Source: Candidatus Cybelea tumulisoli (GTDB taxonomy: Bacteria > Vulcanimicrobiota > Vulcanimicrobiia > Vulcanimicrobiales > Vulcanimicrobiaceae). Taken from it: a stretch of 34,428 nucleotides of DNA. Under the pieces are notes generated by a model. It searched no databases. It was not told where the DNA came from and worked only from the letters and a program-made list of their open reading frames with translations. Position numbers and translations under genes: made by a program. The stretch spans positions 11,945-46,372 of the forward strand of contig PMTY01000185.1 in the NCBI GenBank assembly GCA_003167155.1, given 5' to 3'. Shown in pieces: positions 16,658 through 25,975 of this stretch. The first letter of the stretch is position 1. The number at the start of each line of letters is the position of its first letter.

Positions 16658-16926
16658 TAACGACTCCTTGGCAGCCTATATTTTCTTCTCGAACATAACG
16701 AAACGGGTAAGCGATCACTCTGACTAGAATATTTAAGGAGAGCTCACGAAATGTCGACCAAGTGACAGTTGGTAATGCGCTACGGACGAACTCCTCCCAT
16801 TAACGACCTGCGCAGCCGAGACTTGCGTTGCCCTAGGCCCATCACCAGTCTAGCCTTGCCGGCCGGCCCTCGAACAGCGACAGTTCATACAGTTCGTCAA
16901 CAGTTGCAAGGGGTCGGCTAGGGCTC

Positions 16927-19437
16927 ATGGCGCACGCCGCCGAAGGCCAAACGCCCTTGCAGCATGGGTTTGGCAATTTGAACGGACAACCGGACGTGCT
17001 TCGATTCGGAGACCTGCTTCGAGAGTACCGTTTGCGAGCCGACCTTTCGCAAGAAGTCCTCGCCGAAAGGGCGCACCTCAGCGCTGCGGCGGTGAGTTTA
17101 CTGGAACGCGGAGTGCGGCGCGCGCCATATCGGCACAACGTGCTTGCACTCGCCAAGGCCCTCGGATTGAACGAGCGTGAAAGCGCGACGTTGGAGGCCG
17201 CACGTGCAGCAGCGAAGGAAATCGACCTAGCGTTTCACCTCCCGGCGGAAATCACGTCCTTCGTGGATCGAGAGAGAGAGGTGCCCGAGATCAAGGAACT
17301 GCTTCGGTCGCATCGGCTCGTCACGTTGGCCGGAACGGGTGGCAGCGGGAAGACGCGTTGCGCGATTCATGTCGCTTGGGACCTGCTCGACAGCTCGAGC
17401 GATGGCGTATGGCTTGTCGAACTCGCACCGATTTCCGATCCGACACTGGTTGCCGCAATCATTGCTCGCACACTAGCTTTACAAGAGGCGGCGAATCGTC
17501 CGATTCTCAATACCTTACTTGCCTATCTCAAGCGCAAGCGCTTGCTTCTTGTTCTCGATAACTGCGAGCACGTGATTGAGGAAGCGCGCCGTCTGACCGC
17601 TGCAATCCTAAATGATTGTCCTAGCGTTCGCATCTTGGCTACCAGTAGAGAGGGCCTTCATATCGCAGGCGAGCAGGTGTACCGCATGCCGTCTCTTCCC
17701 GTGCCGTCAACCTTAGAGTCTTTCTCTACGGAGGAGTTGTTGAAGTTCGGCGCCGTACGACTCTTCAGCGACCGGGCAGCCTCGGCCGACAATCGCTTTA
17801 CCTTGACCGTTGAGTGCGCGCCACATGTTGCGGACATTTGCCGGCGACTCGATGGAATACCGCTTGCCATTGAACTTGCTGCAGCGCGAGTGAACGTACT
17901 CTCACCTCGTGAGCTCGCGCAGAAATTGGACGAGCGCTTTCGCATACTCACCGCGGGGGATCGCGGCGCGTTGCCGCGCCACCAGACGATGCGTGCGCTG
18001 ATTGACTGGAGCTATGACCTCCTCTCCGACGAGGAGCGCATGCTCTTTCGGAGCCTTTCTATCTTTGCCGCGGGCTTCACCCTGGAAACTGCTGCCGCTG
18101 TGTGCAATGCGAGCGAGGTGGATGAGATCTCGGTGCTCGATCTGCTCTCCTCGCTCGTCGACAAGTCCCTCGTCCAAGCGGACTTGATGGGAAGCGATAC
18201 GCGCTATCGGCTCTTAGAATCGACGCGGCAGTACGCGCGGGAGAAACTCCGGGGCGCTGGGGAGGAAGAGACGACGGCGCGCGCGCATGCACGCGCGTTT
18301 CTGAGGCTGGCAGAGCAGCTCTTCGATGCCTGGGAGATCACACCGGATCGCGCCTGGCATGCGCACGCCGAGCCTGAACTGGAAAATTTTAGAGCGGCGC
18401 TGTGCTGGGCGATTGGCGCGCGCGGTGACGTGCTGCTCGGACAACAGCTCGCGGGACTGCTGCGTCGAGTTTGGAATTCGTTCGGTCCTGCTGAAGGGCG
18501 GCGCTGGACACACGCAGCGCAGCAGCGCGCCTCGGCGGACACGCCGGATACGGTTCTCGCGCTGCTCGATCTCGCCGAAGCCGGGCTTTCTGGGGTGCTC
18601 GGTCAATACACGGCGAGCCTAGCATCGGCGGCGTGCGCGCTGGCGCGCTACCGTGAGCTTGCCGATCCCCGTGGCGTCGCCGGGGCGCTGGGGCAGATGG
18701 GCCGGGCGCAGCTGTTCCTAGGCGAGATTGCGGAGGGTGAGAAGCTGCTGGAGCAAGCCTTGGAGACACATCGGTCGCTAGGCGCGCGGAGATCGGTCAT
18801 GGTTGCGCTGGAGAGTTTGGCGTATGCGCGTCGGGCCGCCGGAGATCTCACCGGAGCGAAACCGCTTTATAGTGAGGCATCAACAGCCGCGCGTGCCGTC
18901 GGCGCAGAGCGATACGCCGCAACGACACTTCTAAGTCTGGCTGAGGCGGAGTTTCAAGGGGGAGATGCGGCCGCGGCGCTGCCGCTCGCCACCGAAGGCC
19001 TTACGGCTCTCCGTGCGCTCCGCCTGACTCATCTTGTTGCGATTGCCGAGACCAACATCACAGCGTATCTGGTGGCGCTCCGCCGGTACGATGAGGCGCG
19101 CACGGCGGCAGGAGAAGCGCTCTCGGCCGCGCGCGACGCGCAATATTCTGCAGGTGTTGCATGGGCGCTACAGCATTTCGCGGCAATTGCCGCGTTGCGT
19201 CCGCACGACGATGCGCCGGTCGCTGAAGACCGTCGCCGTGCTGCGCGCATCCTTGGGTACGTTGACGCACAGCTTGCGGGGCTTGTAGCCTTTCGCGAAT
19301 ACACCGAGCAGCAAGAGTACGATGTGATTGTTACCGCACTCCGCGATGCACTCGATAAAGATGAGCTATCGAAGCTCCTGTCCGAGGGCAGCGCCTGGAA
19401 AGAAGACCAAGCCGTTGCCGAAGCGATGTCGATTTGA
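16927..19437 (+). CDS. XRE-family HTH / NB-ARC-type ATPase regulator with TPR-like C-terminus
   Basis: An 836-residue STAND-type regulator. The XRE HTH lies at about 40-60 (LSQEVLAERAHLSAAAVSLL). The ATPase has Walker A GTGGSGKT at 136-143 and Walker B LLLVLDNCEH at 206-215, then ILATSREGLHIAGE (sensor 1) and GIPLAIELAAARV (the GxP motif of the winged-helix region). The second half is alanine-rich helical repeats (TPR-like), including ARAHARAFLRLAEQLF and LGQMGRAQLFLGEIAEGEKLLEQAL. It is a full-length paralogue of the partial gene at 1-667. The start ATG has only a weak GGG upstream. It is divergent from the peroxiredoxin-HTH gene across about 270 bp. Ligand and targets are unknown. Confidence 0.88.
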   Translation: MAHAAEGQTPLQHGFGNLNGQPDVLRFGDLLREYRLRADLSQEVLAERAHLSAAAVSLLERGVRRAPYRHNVLALAKALGLNERESATLEAARAAAKEIDLAFHLPAEITSFVDREREVPEIKELLRSHRLVTLAGTGGSGKTRCAIHVAWDLLDSSSDGVWLVELAPISDPTLVAAIIARTLALQEAANRPILNTLLAYLKRKRLLLVLDNCEHVIEEARRLTAAILNDCPSVRILATSREGLHIAGEQVYRMPSLPVPSTLESFSTEELLKFGAVRLFSDRAASADNRFTLTVECAPHVADICRRLDGIPLAIELAAARVNVLSPRELAQKLDERFRILTAGDRGALPRHQTMRALIDWSYDLLSDEERMLFRSLSIFAAGFTLETAAAVCNASEVDEISVLDLLSSLVDKSLVQADLMGSDTRYRLLESTRQYAREKLRGAGEEETTARAHARAFLRLAEQLFDAWEITPDRAWHAHAEPELENFRAALCWAIGARGDVLLGQQLAGLLRRVWNSFGPAEGRRWTHAAQQRASADTPDTVLALLDLAEAGLSGVLGQYTASLASAACALARYRELADPRGVAGALGQMGRAQLFLGEIAEGEKLLEQALETHRSLGARRSVMVALESLAYARRAAGDLTGAKPLYSEASTAARAVGAERYAATTLLSLAEAEFQGGDAAAALPLATEGLTALRALRLTHLVAIAETNITAYLVALRRYDEARTAAGEALSAARDAQYSAGVAWALQHFAAIAALRPHDDAPVAEDRRRAARILGYVDAQLAGLVAFREYTEQQEYDVIVTALRDALDKDELSKLLSEGSAWKEDQAVAEAMSI

Positions 19438-19521
19438 AAGTTCGGTATTGCGACTCCCAAGCCAGATCTTGCTTTGTTTGAGCGGCGCCTCGCCAGAGTT
19501 CCTTACCAAAGTCGGCCGACG

Positions 19522-19536
19522 CACCTCGTCGAGGTG
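19522..19536. repeat. 15-bp perfect inverted repeat between convergent genes
   Basis: CACCTCG-T-CGAGGTG lies between the 3' ends of the ATPase regulator and the minus-strand reductase. It could fold into a short hairpin acting as a bidirectional terminator, but no T-tract follows on either strand. Confidence 0.3.
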
Positions 19537-19556
19537 ACTTGCCGTCGCTCATACCC

Positions 19557-20504
19557 TTAGGCTTGCTTTTTCTCGTAGATCGAAAGCTGTGCGTATGCGG
19601 CCGACAGCAGCGGCACTTTCACGCCCGCAGCCTCGCCGCGGGCGCACATGTCTCCGATGATTGCATCCGCCTCGAGCGGCCGGCCATTCTGCAAATCCCG
19701 GTACATGGACGATGCTAGGTTGGAGTTTGCGTCGGTCAAGACGCTGAGCGCACGATCTGTGGCCTGAGGTCGTGGTGCGTAACCGGCGGCCAACGCTACG
19801 GCGATGCATTCGTCGAGCATCGCGATCGTGAGGTCACGTCCGCGCGGCGCGTGCTGCACCTCGCCGACAGTGCCTCGCAACAGACATGTGATGCCGCCCA
19901 GCGCGGCGATGAAAACCCACTTTTCCCACATTTCTAGCTCGACGCTCGACGAGAGCCGAGCGATAAATCCGGCGCCTTGCATCGTTCGATCGATCGCCCG
20001 GATGCGCTCCGATAGCGTACCATCCAGTTCTCCGTAGCTCAGCTCTTGCATCTCGCTGAGCTGCACGATGCGATCGTCGGCGTCCAGTGTCGTCGCGACG
20101 ATGCAAACGCCGCCCAAGACATGCGTTCCGCCGAACGCGGCGCGTAGCCGGTCGAGATGCCGCATACCGTTGAGCACGGGCAAGATCGCGCTGCTTTCCC
20201 CAATCGCGGGCGCGACGTCGGCAATTGCCGCGTCGAGTGCATACTGTTTCACGGCAAGCAGCACGAGATCAAACGGCTCCTTCAGCTCGGCCCTCGTCGT
20301 GATTTTGGGGTCGATCTTCGCGTCGCCGTGCGGGCTGAGGATCTCGAGTCCGCGCTGGCGCAACTGCTGCGCACGGAGGTCGCGCACGAGGAACGTCACG
20401 TCACGGCCGGCTTGGGCGAGCCGTCCCCCAAAATAACCTCCCACGGCGCCGGCTCCGACGATTAAAACGCGCGGCTGACTCATGCCGCCCAGAACCGCGG
20501 TCAC
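19557..20504 (-). CDS. Ketopantoate reductase family (ApbA/PanE-like) oxidoreductase
   Basis: A 315-residue two-domain reductase. The Rossmann motif VGAGAVGGYFGGRLA is near the N-terminus, then VLLAVKQYAL and LNGMRHLDRL. The helical C-terminal domain starts at ELEMWEKWVFIAALGGITCLLRG and includes SSMYRDLQNGRPLEADAIIGD. The lysine in MWEKW is kept, but the Asn found four residues later in E. coli PanE is not evident, so the true substrate may be another 2-oxo acid. Start GTG 20504 follows GCGAGG; ATG 20483 is an alternative. No pantothenate genes are nearby. Confidence 0.85.
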   Translation of the reverse strand: MTAVLGGMSQPRVLIVGAGAVGGYFGGRLAQAGRDVTFLVRDLRAQQLRQRGLEILSPHGDAKIDPKITTRAELKEPFDLVLLAVKQYALDAAIADVAPAIGESSAILPVLNGMRHLDRLRAAFGGTHVLGGVCIVATTLDADDRIVQLSEMQELSYGELDGTLSERIRAIDRTMQGAGFIARLSSSVELEMWEKWVFIAALGGITCLLRGTVGEVQHAPRGRDLTIAMLDECIAVALAAGYAPRPQATDRALSVLTDANSNLASSMYRDLQNGRPLEADAIIGDMCARGEAAGVKVPLLSAAYAQLSIYEKKQA

Positions 20505-20622
20505 GTTACCTCGCGTTGCGGCCGAGCGGCGAAATTTCCTGGGTAGTGAACACGATGTGAACGGCGCCGTCGCAAGGTCCGGCGATCCAACGCCTGCGGA
20601 CCGAGGTACCGTGCGAAGCGCA

Positions 20623-20650
20623 AGCCCTTCGACTTCGCTCAGGACAGGCT
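20623..20650. repeat. REP-like intergenic repeat unit (widespread AGCC...GGCT type)
   Basis: A 28-bp imperfect palindromic unit opening with AGCCCTTCGACTTCG and closing with AGGACAGGCT. I recognise this unit from intergenic regions of many environmental bacterial genomes. Only one copy is seen in this window, just upstream of the tnpB insertion. Confidence 0.4.
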
Positions 20651-20721
20651 CGCGGCGATCAGCACGAACGACGACTAGTTGACAAGCGGGGTGTGCCAGG
20701 CATCTGACACTGAGCCGGGTT

Positions 20722-22105
20722 ATGCTCGTCTACGTGAAACGCGTCGAGCGCAATCGGCTCTACCCAACAACGCGCCAAGGCTGCCGCACTGACGGTCATG
20801 CTCGACGTGACGCGCGAGCTGTATAACGCGCTGCTGCAGCAACGCCGTGACGCGTATCGTCTGCGCAAGGTCAGGGTAACGGCGAAGATGCAGTACGAAG
20901 AACTGACGAAGCTCCGCGCGGAGGATCCCCGAGTGCGAGCGGTTTTCCGCGAATGCGAAGACGCGGTGCTGCATCGGCTGGACCTGACGCTGGCGGCAGT
21001 CTCTCGCCGCTCCAAGCGCGGCGAGAAAGCGGGGTATCCCCGCTTTAAGAGGCGGCGGCGCTGGAAGCAGGTGGAGTTCCCGCACGGCGATCGCGCCCTA
21101 CGGTTCGACCAAGCACAGCAGCGCGTGACGATCCCCGGCGTCGGCGCCGTCAAGCTGCGCAAAGGTCGTCAGGTCCCGGCGAGCTATAAGCGCGCCTGGG
21201 TGGTGCGCAAGAACGACCGCTGGTACGCGTGCTTCGAGTGCGAACGCCCGGTACGGCCGCTGCCGGCAACCAACGAAGTGATCGGCGTCGATCGCGGTGT
21301 GCACGTGCTGGCGGCGCTCTCCGATGGCCGGCTGCTCGCCAATGCGGCAGTGGGAGAGAAGCGCAAAGCTGCGACCGCGCGGATGCAGCGTGAACTCGAC
21401 GCCGCCACGGTGCGCGATGGCAACAGGCGGGTCGTCAACGGCCGGGAGTATCGCCGCGTGAAAGCACGTAAACGCCTAGCCCGGGCCAAGGAACGAGAAG
21501 CCAATGCGCGGCGCGACTATGCCCATAAGGTCGCCCGGCAGCTGGTCAACGGTGCCGACGTGATTGCGCTCGAGAAATTGTCCCTGCGCGCCATGACCCG
21601 CAGCGCTAAAGGGAGCGTGGAACGCCCTGGGCGCAACGTGCGTGCCAAGGCGGGTTTGAACCGGGTGGTACTTGATAGCGGATTTGGCTTGCTTCGGCAG
21701 ATGATCGTGGCGAAAGCGGAGGAAGCTGCGCGCACGGTGGTCGAGGTAGCGGCAAGATTCTCGTCGCAGGAGTGCTCGCGCTGCGGGCATGTTGCGCGCG
21801 AGAGCCGTCGAAGAAGGCGTTTTTGTTGCGCTCGATGTGGTTATCGCAACCATGCCGACGTCAATGCAGCGCTGGTGATTCGGGGGCGAGCGCAGTTGGC
21901 GCTCAAGAGTGAGCTATACCCGGCCGAGGAAGCCGGTCGCCGCGGCCCGGATGCTGCTGCGTGGGCACACACAACGAATTCAACCGAAACGCGCCTGGGG
22001 TCGCGTGGAAGTCGAAGCCGAGTTGGTATATCGTTGCGACGAAGGACCGTACGGTCCAACCGGACTTGGAGCGCTTCGTTGCCAAACGGATGGGTGCGAC
22101 CGTAA
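20722..22105 (+). pseudogene. tnpB: tnpB of an IS200/IS605-type element, frameshifted near the N-terminus
   Basis: RNA-guided TnpB nuclease gene. From ATG 20798 the frame gives 435 residues with a complete RuvC triad: Asp165 (GVDRGV), Glu259 (IALEKLSL) and Asp354 (NHADVNAA). The zinc ribbon has C326-x2-C329 and C344-x2-C347. The family N-terminus lies just upstream in another frame: ATG 20722 or GTG 20734 gives VKRVERNRLYPTTRQ. Removing one G at 20779-20780 would join this to AALTVMLDVTREL, so there is a +1 frameshift or a sequencing error. The C-terminal 60 residues run beyond the family end into host sequence. No tnpA is present, so the element is tnpB-only and not self-mobile. Confidence 0.85.
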
Positions 22106-22182
22106 CGGAAGTCGAGTCCAGTCACGTAGTGATCCTTACCAAGCCAAGCGTCGTAACTGAAGTAATCCTCAACGCCGCCTAA
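21966..22182 (+). pseudogene. C-terminal remnant of an alpha/beta hydrolase next to the tnpB element
   Basis: About 70 codons translating to a hydrolase C-terminus: AWKSKPSWYIVATKDRTVQ, then RFVAKRMGATVTEVESSHVV, with the acid (KDRTV) and the catalytic histidine (SSHVV) region of the EstC-like alpha/beta hydrolases. No N-terminal half or nucleophile GxSxG is found upstream of tnpB, so the gene is broken and most is deleted. It lies in a different frame from tnpB, directly at the element's right side, which suggests the element inserted into or beside the hydrolase gene. Confidence 0.7.
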
Positions 22183-23150
22183 GGTGGGCTGATCGCGACT
22201 CCCTCGGAATAAAATAAGTTCGTGAGGCTCTTGAACGGCTCACCGCCTTTCGGATACCTCCAGAAATCGATCGACGTGCTGTTAGGATCGGAACCGACGA
22301 TAATCGGCGTCTTGATAGCGAGGGCGGAAACGTTGCCGCCGTCGAGCGGCGTGTAGCCGGCTTCTTTGGCTTTGTTGCCGACTATCGTCATCCGGTAGAT
22401 GCCGAACTTCTCTTCGCTCGTTGAATTGAACACCGCAAGGTATTCCCCATCCCACCCGAGGGGGCCGTCGGCACTGATTTCGCGTGGAAGTGCAATCTGA
22501 CGAACGGTATGGGCGCCTTTCTCCAGTTCGTCGAAGACGACTTCGCTCGCCGTGTCAAATCCGTTCAGGAAGAGATTGCCTTTGTCGTCGTAAGTGCAGT
22601 AGAGAGGCTCGAAGACCGGATACGGAAGGAGTATCGGTTTTCCCTTAGCGCGGCGGTAGATCGCGATCTTCGAGTTGTTGCCGTTCGATTGGGCGTAGAT
22701 CGGCACCGCGAGGTTGCCGGTTGTCGAATCGATTGCGCACTCCTGGAAGGTGAACTTGGTCCCGTAGTCAAGCACCCGAATCGGCTTGGATCCACCGTGG
22801 GTGTAACCGGTGATGTCGCCCGTGCCGGGGTCCGTCACCCAAACGTCTCCGTTGTCGTTACCACATAAGCCCTGGGCCTGAGCGAAGCCGCCCAGCTGAC
22901 CGACCTGTTTCGCCTGCGGGTAAGAATAGACGTCTACGTAAGCGTAACTAACGGACGCGTAGAGCAGATAGCTGCTCTTTGCCATCGGCGACATCCACGA
23001 CTTGCTCGCGCCCGGCGTACCGACTGGCGGTTGAATGTCACCCTGGGCGAGGCTGGGCGGAGTCGAAGCCGGTCGAAGAGCGCAACCGGTTAGAGATGCG
23101 ACGGCCAAGGAGAAATAAACGCCGAAAGAGCTGCGAACGAAACCTCTCAT
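22179..23150 (-). CDS. Beta-propeller lipoprotein of unknown function
   Basis: A 323-residue exported protein. The N-terminus is a lipoprotein signal (hydrophobic VYFSLAVAS followed by lipobox LTGC, Cys24). The mature part has propeller-type repeats: YVDVYSYPQAKQVGQL, GLCGNDNGDVWVTDPGTGDITGYTHG, ECAIDSTTGNLAVPIY and YCTYDDKGNLFLNGFDTAS. This style of SMP-30/NHL-like lipoprotein is abundant in Eremiobacterota-type genomes. It probably sits on a membrane facing the periplasm. No catalytic motif was recognised. Its stop overlaps the convergent hydrolase remnant. Confidence 0.75.
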   Translation of the reverse strand: MRGFVRSSFGVYFSLAVASLTGCALRPASTPPSLAQGDIQPPVGTPGASKSWMSPMAKSSYLLYASVSYAYVDVYSYPQAKQVGQLGGFAQAQGLCGNDNGDVWVTDPGTGDITGYTHGGSKPIRVLDYGTKFTFQECAIDSTTGNLAVPIYAQSNGNNSKIAIYRRAKGKPILLPYPVFEPLYCTYDDKGNLFLNGFDTASEVVFDELEKGAHTVRQIALPREISADGPLGWDGEYLAVFNSTSEEKFGIYRMTIVGNKAKEAGYTPLDGGNVSALAIKTPIIVGSDPNSTSIDFWRYPKGGEPFKSLTNLFYSEGVAISPP

Positions 23151-23417
23151 CGAAGGCCTCCCACAAGCGGAGCAGTCATTCGATAAGGTCTTCGTCGCGA
23201 GGGGTGCGGAACCCTAAGGCTGCTCGGCGACGTCGTTTATGGGGGGACGCGGCTATTGGGGGTATAGTTCAGCACCTGGCAGGAACGACCGATCTGCGCT
23301 AGCGTTGCCGGTGTAAGTCACCAGCTTCGACCGTTGGAAGATTGAGTGCTATCCAAGAATATCGAAGTCAGCGGCCAGCGCCGCGTTCGAATCTGAGCCC
23401 GTTGCAGTGGTAGCGCA

Positions 23418-25061
23418 TTGAGTCTCCTGCGTGCTGCCGTCGCCTTCGCTCTATCCGTCGTAGCGGCGCTCTTTTTTGCGCTCACGGCCGCCGGCGGATT
23501 GCAAGAACAAACCTTCGGCCTCACCACGGTTCCTGCATCGGGCGCCTGCGCGCTCCTAGTGACCCGCGTTTCAAATCCAGGTCAGCCAGGCAGCCTTCAC
23601 CCCGGCGATATGATCGACACGCGCGACCTTTCGACCCACGAACGGCTGCGCTTTATGGTCCCGCGGCAAAGCGACTACATGATGCTGCCGACTCATCGCA
23701 TGCACGAACCAGGCGGCATGGCGATGGTGATGGTCGTCCCTCATGCTCAGGCCCCAAGCGACGCCGCCTACCTGCGGTTGGCCGTTCTGCTGGTTCTGAT
23801 GCTCCTCGGACTCTACGTCATGTGGCGCGGTAAAGACGCCGCTTCACTCGGGCTTGGAATCTTTTTCACGATGATGCCGGCGTTTCTCGGATTGAGCCAT
23901 GCGTACCCAGGATTGCCGGATCAAGCGATCATCGCGGTGCTCTTTCTGGCGACGATGCTGAACTTGCTGGGTTACTTTGGGCTGTACTTCATGGTTGACG
24001 CGCTCGCCGGAGCCTCGCTGTTGCCGTCGGTCCGCGCGATCGCTCGTACCGTCGTGGTCGTGGCTCTCGTCGTGGCATGCACCATCCTGTTTTCCGCCAT
24101 CTACGGTCGCGTCTTCACCGGATGCCCGCCACCCGTTGGAGTGCCGATTGTGCTCGGATGTTATGCGACCGTGATCGGCGTCTGTTTCGTTATGCTCTGG
24201 CGCGGCATTGTGGCATCCAACCGGGGCGAGCGCGGAAGACTGCGCTGGCTCTTCTGGTCGACAATTATCGGTTATTCAGGTCCGTTGCTCACCTTTGCCT
24301 TGATCTCGAGCGGTCGCCCGATCCCGCTGCAAGGCGCGTTTAATCTCAGTTTTTTGGCGATTCCGATCGGGTACACGTATGCGGTCCTACGACATCGCGT
24401 CATCGATGTCGGCTTCGTCCTCACTCGAACGCTTTCGCTAACGATACTGACTACGGCCGTCGTTGCGGCTTTCATTCTCGTCGGAGCAGCGATCGAGCAT
24501 CTGGCCATCAATCGTGATGAGAGCATCGTGATCCAGCTCGGCTTCTCGCTTGGTCTGGGCATGCTGTTCAATGCTGCGAATTCGCGGCTGAACGCCTTGC
24601 TTGAACGTGTCCTCTTTCGCCGGCGGTACGCGATCGAAATGTCACTCGAGGGGATCGACGCGCAGGTCGGCACGTACCTGAGCGAGGGCGCACTCGTGCG
24701 TCAGGTCGCCGACCTGCTGACTGTAGAACTGGAGCTGGATGGTTGCGCCGTCTACCGTGAAGCGGAGCAGAGGCTCCTGCTGTCGGTCTCGGCTGGAAGC
24801 GCAAGCTTTCCAGCCGAGTTATTGAAGGCCAACGACCTCCCGGCGCGTCCCGCCGTGGATAACCAGCTATTTTTGCCATTGCGCGTCCACGGCCGAAGTT
24901 ACGGTGCGATCGTTTTGCAGCAGCGAGATGGTGCGGAGCTCCTTACGCCCGATGAGACCGTGCTGCTCGAGCGGTTGGCGGTGTGGCTAGCCGGCTCGAT
25001 CGCCTCAATACGCGCCGAACAATACGAACGGCTCCTCGGAACGTCGAAAGGCGGCGCCTAA
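23418..25061 (+). CDS. 7TM sensor protein with C-terminal GAF domain, no kinase domain
   Basis: A 547-residue membrane protein. One N-terminal helix (5-27) is followed by an external segment of about 85 residues with a degenerate PDZ-like stretch (VTRVSNPGQPGSLHPGDMID). A bundle of hydrophobic helices (119-360) comes next, ending in YAVLRHRVIDVGFVLTRTL, a signature of 7TM histidine-kinase sensor modules. Residues 411-535 are GAF-like (ADLLTVELELDGCAVYREAE to LLERLAVWLAGSIASI). It ends there: no HisKA or HATPase domain is present, and the next gene is convergent. The start is TTG 23418, since an in-frame stop lies only eight codons upstream; its ribosome-binding site is weak. Confidence 0.7.
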   Translation: MSLLRAAVAFALSVVAALFFALTAAGGLQEQTFGLTTVPASGACALLVTRVSNPGQPGSLHPGDMIDTRDLSTHERLRFMVPRQSDYMMLPTHRMHEPGGMAMVMVVPHAQAPSDAAYLRLAVLLVLMLLGLYVMWRGKDAASLGLGIFFTMMPAFLGLSHAYPGLPDQAIIAVLFLATMLNLLGYFGLYFMVDALAGASLLPSVRAIARTVVVVALVVACTILFSAIYGRVFTGCPPPVGVPIVLGCYATVIGVCFVMLWRGIVASNRGERGRLRWLFWSTIIGYSGPLLTFALISSGRPIPLQGAFNLSFLAIPIGYTYAVLRHRVIDVGFVLTRTLSLTILTTAVVAAFILVGAAIEHLAINRDESIVIQLGFSLGLGMLFNAANSRLNALLERVLFRRRYAIEMSLEGIDAQVGTYLSEGALVRQVADLLTVELELDGCAVYREAEQRLLLSVSAGSASFPAELLKANDLPARPAVDNQLFLPLRVHGRSYGAIVLQQRDGAELLTPDETVLLERLAVWLAGSIASIRAEQYERLLGTSKGGA

Positions 25062-25867
25062 TATCGCGACGCCAGCGTCAGGGCGAATATTTCGGCGATC
25101 AGGCCAAGGTGGAATTTTTCCCAGTCTGAGTACGGCTCGTTGCTCTGCTGGGTCACGTTGAGCGCGACGACGGACCTCTCGGTGTGAACTCCGACGGAAA
25201 TGTAGCGTCCGGTTCCAAACTTCCGTTGGCGGTCGCGCATGAGGGCGTGTTTCGTGCTCGGTATGTTGTTCTCAGAGAACACTTCGCCGCGGACCAAGAC
25301 CGGCTCCGCATCGTCAACCATTGAGAACGGTTGCGGGCTCGCGGGAAACCCTTCCACGCCCGGTGCCGTCCGTTGTGCCGTCGTCCAGAACTCTTGCCGC
25401 TCCAAGTCCGCGTGAATGATCTGGGCGATCTCGACGGGCCTGCACGTATCGTATAAAAAGTCAACCGTAAGCGCCTCGAGCTCCTGGGGACTAGACGCAG
25501 CGCGGGCGTGCTTCGTAAAATGCATCAGCGCAGCACGTTCGGCTGCACCGGATGTCGTCGTGTCGTGGTGAAGGACGGTGGGCATCTCATCAATGGCGAG
25601 AGAAAAAAGGTAGAGCTTTTCTTCATCGTTCAGTCTCAATACCGCCGCGACGCGGTCGAGCATGCGTGGTGAAACGCGAATAGCTCCGGTCTCAAACTGG
25701 GTGTACCAAGCGACGCTCACGCCGGCCAACATCGCCACTTCTTCACGCCGCAGACCCTCGACGCGACGCCGTCCATAGCGTGGCAGTCCAACGTCTTCTG
25801 GCCTAAGGCGAGCTCGATGCTCGATAACGAACGAGCGCAGCGCCAGTTTCCGAGCCTGGTTGCCCAT
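25058..25867 (-). CDS. MmyB-like XRE HTH regulator with GAF/PAS-like ligand domain
   Basis: A 269-residue regulator. The N-terminus RARLRPEDVGLPRYGRRRVEGLRREEVAMLAG is the hallmark of the MmyB-like HTH (HTH about 40-60), followed by VSVAWYTQFETG. After residue 100 comes the ligand domain, ending in a GAF-like block (YISVGVHTERSVVALNV ... EKFHLGLIAEIFAL). It has the same overall plan as the regulator at 12805-13671, with a clearly diverged HTH. It lies divergently to the DUF3237-like gene, its likely target. No copy of the 19-bp dyad was found in the shared 108-bp gap. Confidence 0.82.
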   Translation of the reverse strand: MGNQARKLALRSFVIEHRARLRPEDVGLPRYGRRRVEGLRREEVAMLAGVSVAWYTQFETGAIRVSPRMLDRVAAVLRLNDEEKLYLFSLAIDEMPTVLHHDTTTSGAAERAALMHFTKHARAASSPQELEALTVDFLYDTCRPVEIAQIIHADLERQEFWTTAQRTAPGVEGFPASPQPFSMVDDAEPVLVRGEVFSENNIPSTKHALMRDRQRKFGTGRYISVGVHTERSVVALNVTQQSNEPYSDWEKFHLGLIAEIFALTLASRY

Positions 25868-25975
25868 TTCCCAAGAATGGTAGCCTCGCGGCTGCGGATG
25901 TCAATACCTCGCGACTCGCGCAGACCCCCAAGTTTTACTAGGGTGGATAGTCCGACGTCTGGTTGGCGGTGGCGG

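Noticed and set aside
23255-23417. tRNA-like fragments (GGGGGTATAGTTCAG, later GTTCGAATC)
   Set aside because: The 5'-like and T-arm-like pieces are about 125 bp apart and no cloverleaf, anticodon stem or acceptor pairing can be formed.
25868-25975. Possible seventh dyad between the MmyB-like regulator and the DUF3237-like gene
   Set aside because: GCAGACC occurs, but no TGNNNA arm lies 7 bp from the other arm and no good -10 is at 21 bp.
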